Positions 6,269-6,904 of a DNA stretch of 6,904 bases are shown in pieces; positions within the stretch are counted from its first letter, which is position 1, and each line of letters opens with the position of its first letter. The notes under the pieces were generated by a model. It was given only the letters and a program-made list of their open reading frames with translations, ran no database searches and was not told where the DNA came from. This DNA comes from Planctomycetota bacterium (GTDB lineage: Bacteria; Planctomycetota; Phycisphaerae; Tepidisphaerales; Tepidisphaeraceae), in NCBI GenBank assembly GCA_023417885.1, contig JAEZED010000068.1:1-6904 (forward strand), written 5' to 3'. The position numbers and the translations under genes were made by a program.

Positions 6269-6288
6269 GCACGCACCAATGAGCGTGC
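6269..6288. other. Hairpin adjoining the ribosome-binding site of the hypothetical gene
   Basis: GCACGC (6269-6274) and GCGTGC (6283-6288) pair around an eight-base loop. On the minus strand it sits directly upstream of the AGGAG (6262-6266) of the hypothetical lipoprotein gene, so it could be a leader structure or an operator. It could also be part of a repeat boundary, since the 52-base copy 2 begins nine bases beyond. Confidence 0.3.
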
Positions 6289-6296
6289 TACGGGGA

Positions 6297-6348
6297 CTGA
6301 TTCTCCGGCGTCCAACCAGGGGTGTCAACACGGTTGCCCAGGGCGCGG
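6297..6348. repeat. 52-base direct repeat, copy 2
   Basis: Same orientation as copy 1 (5753-5804), 544 bases away, sharing the opening CTGATTCTCCGGC and the blocks CCAAC, GGGG, GTCA, CACGG and GCGCGG. It lies 44 bases upstream of the hypothetical gene start. The pair could be recombination sites of a cassette, ends of a small mobile unit, or members of a dispersed family. Confidence 0.7.
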
Positions 6349-6428
6349 CGGATCATGGTTCCGGTCACATGCGAACCGCCGTGCCGGCTACACTCGTCGC
6401 CGGCGAATCTCGCCGATGCCGAGGACAC

Positions 6429-6554
6429 ATGTCCAGGTCGAAAGCCGCGTCAGGTCTTGCCGTGCTCGTGCTGGTCGTCACCGGCCTCTGCATTCCCGCC
6501 CCGGCCGGCGCCCTCGCCCGGCAGGCGCGGCCCTGTTGGCCACACCTTGTATAA
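6429..6554 (+). CDS. Short signal-peptide ORF, probably the truncated start of an exported protein
   Basis: A 41-residue frame starting MSRSKAASG, with a hydrophobic core LAVLVLVVTGLCIPAP and a good cleavage motif AGALA before RQ. Only about 11 residues follow before TAA. A GAGG stands four bases before the ATG. A signal peptide with almost no mature part suggests a gene broken by frameshift or rearrangement. Other frames stay open beyond 6554 (to 6630 and 6709) but encode low-complexity Gly- or Pro/His-rich sequence, so no continuation can be shown. It may also be a chance ORF or a small peptide gene. Confidence 0.3.
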   Translation: MSRSKAASGLAVLVLVVTGLCIPAPAGALARQARPCWPHLV

Positions 6555-6603
6555 GGTCACCCGCGGAGGCCGGAGCCACCCCGTCGCCTGCGGCGGTGGT
6601 GGC

Positions 6604-6668
6604 GGGGGAAGGGTGGAAGCGTGGGGGTGAAGGGCGGCAGGGGCCCCCACCCCACCCCCACCCCCACC
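6604..6668. other. G-rich then C-rich tract with strong G-quadruplex potential
   Basis: The plus strand has G-runs from 6604 to 6643 and then, at 6644-6668, four C-runs of 5, 4, 5 and 5 separated by single A residues. The minus strand therefore carries four long G-runs with one-base loops, among the most stable quadruplex layouts known. GTGGGGGTG (6621-6629) and CACCCCCAC (6653-6661) are also perfect complements and could form a hairpin instead. No gene is supported across it. Confidence 0.7.
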
Positions 6669-6744
6669 GGCAACGCCAAACCCCCAGGGGTGATAACGAA
6701 ACGGCGTGACCTCCGCCGCCGCCTGCGCGGTCGGATCGGTTATC

Positions 6745-6812
6745 GGCGCTGGCGAATCGCCTCTTGGCGCTGTAGGCAAATCGGCTCCCGGCGCTTGGGG
6801 GGATTGCCTCCC
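6745..6812. repeat. Three imperfect tandem units of 21-24 bases
   Basis: GGCGCT begins units at 6745, 6766 and 6790. Each continues to a purine-rich core and ends in GCCTC- or GGCTCC-type sequence. Each unit also holds an imperfect inverted repeat, such as GGCGA-A-TCGCC in unit 1 and GGGGG/CCTCCC in unit 3. The minus strand is open here (RFAYSAKRRFAS) but shows only repeat-derived peptide. The stretch 6555-6904 as a whole contains low-complexity and repeat DNA with no supportable gene. Confidence 0.55.
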
Positions 6813-6816
6813 GGGG

Positions 6817-6904
6817 CGCACGGCGCGCGCAGCGCTCGGCGCACGGCGCGCAGCGCGCGGCGCACGGCGCGCAGCGCACGGCGCGCAGCGACGCAGCGCA
6901 CGGC
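6817..6904. repeat. GCGC-rich tandem repeat running off the window edge
   Basis: GCACGGCGCGC occurs at 6818, 6841, 6862 and 6876, with spacings of 23, 21 and 14; the last three copies extend to GCACGGCGCGCAGC. The array is made of only a few alternating words and continues to the last base. It could be an intergenic minisatellite or the low-complexity end of a minus-strand gene (Arg/Cys/Ala-rich translation), and its true length is not visible here. Confidence 0.7.

Noticed and set aside
5753..6348. Integron attC sites flanking the hypothetical gene
   Set aside because: Copy 2 contains GTCCAAC (a fit to RYYYAAC), but copy 1 does not fit, no paired GTTRRRY site is in the right place, and the repeats are not palindromic over their length; no integrase is in the window.
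6478..6879. Minus-strand 133-residue open frame at the right end
   Set aside because: It is made of repeat-derived Arg/Cys/Ala and Gly/Trp low-complexity peptide with no ribosome-binding site or domain.

Overview
The window looks like high-GC chromosomal DNA from a Gram-negative-type bacterium. The RuvB sequence, the acidic-tailed cold-shock protein, the stand-alone receiver and above all the REP-associated transposase with its repeats suggest a planctomycete, possibly of the Phycisphaerae. That assignment rests on recognised style and not on a search, so treat it as moderate to weak. The left and middle parts (about 1-4860) are ordinary housekeeping and signalling DNA. The right part (about 4860-6904) is accessory: repeats, a transposase, a lower-GC hypothetical gene and low-complexity DNA.

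Left block, minus strand, transcribed right to left: a cold-shock domain protein (2619-2909), a small membrane histidine kinase (1604-2500), then an NtrC-family sigma54 activator (177-1541). The kinase and activator are adjacent and form a two-component pair. The kinase has a single membrane segment and no recognisable sensor domain. A hairpin about 40 bases past the activator stop may end the operon. The cold-shock gene has a hairpin followed by a T-run in its own upstream region, which could be a leader attenuator.

Middle block, plus strand: a divergent intergenic region (2910-3284) leads into a receiver-only response regulator (3285-3776) and, 27 bases later, ruvB (3804-4859), the Holliday-junction branch-migration motor. 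A sequence with the GG-N10-GC spacing of a sigma54 promoter lies upstream of the receiver gene. This makes it possible, but unproven, that the neighbouring NtrC-type activator controls it.

Right block: immediately after the ruvB stop lies a cluster of palindromic REP-type repeats, then a REP-associated tyrosine transposase (RAYT, 4997-5566), then an inverted pair of the same repeats. One repeat copy carries paired, compensatory changes in its stem, so the hairpin and not just the sequence appears to be conserved. Next is a minus-strand gene for a small probable lipoprotein (5839-6252), visibly lower in GC than its surroundings and bracketed by two direct repeats of about 52 bases. The last 500 bases hold a short signal-peptide ORF that stops abruptly, a strong G-quadruplex-type tract, and two sets of tandem repeats, the last of which runs off the window edge.
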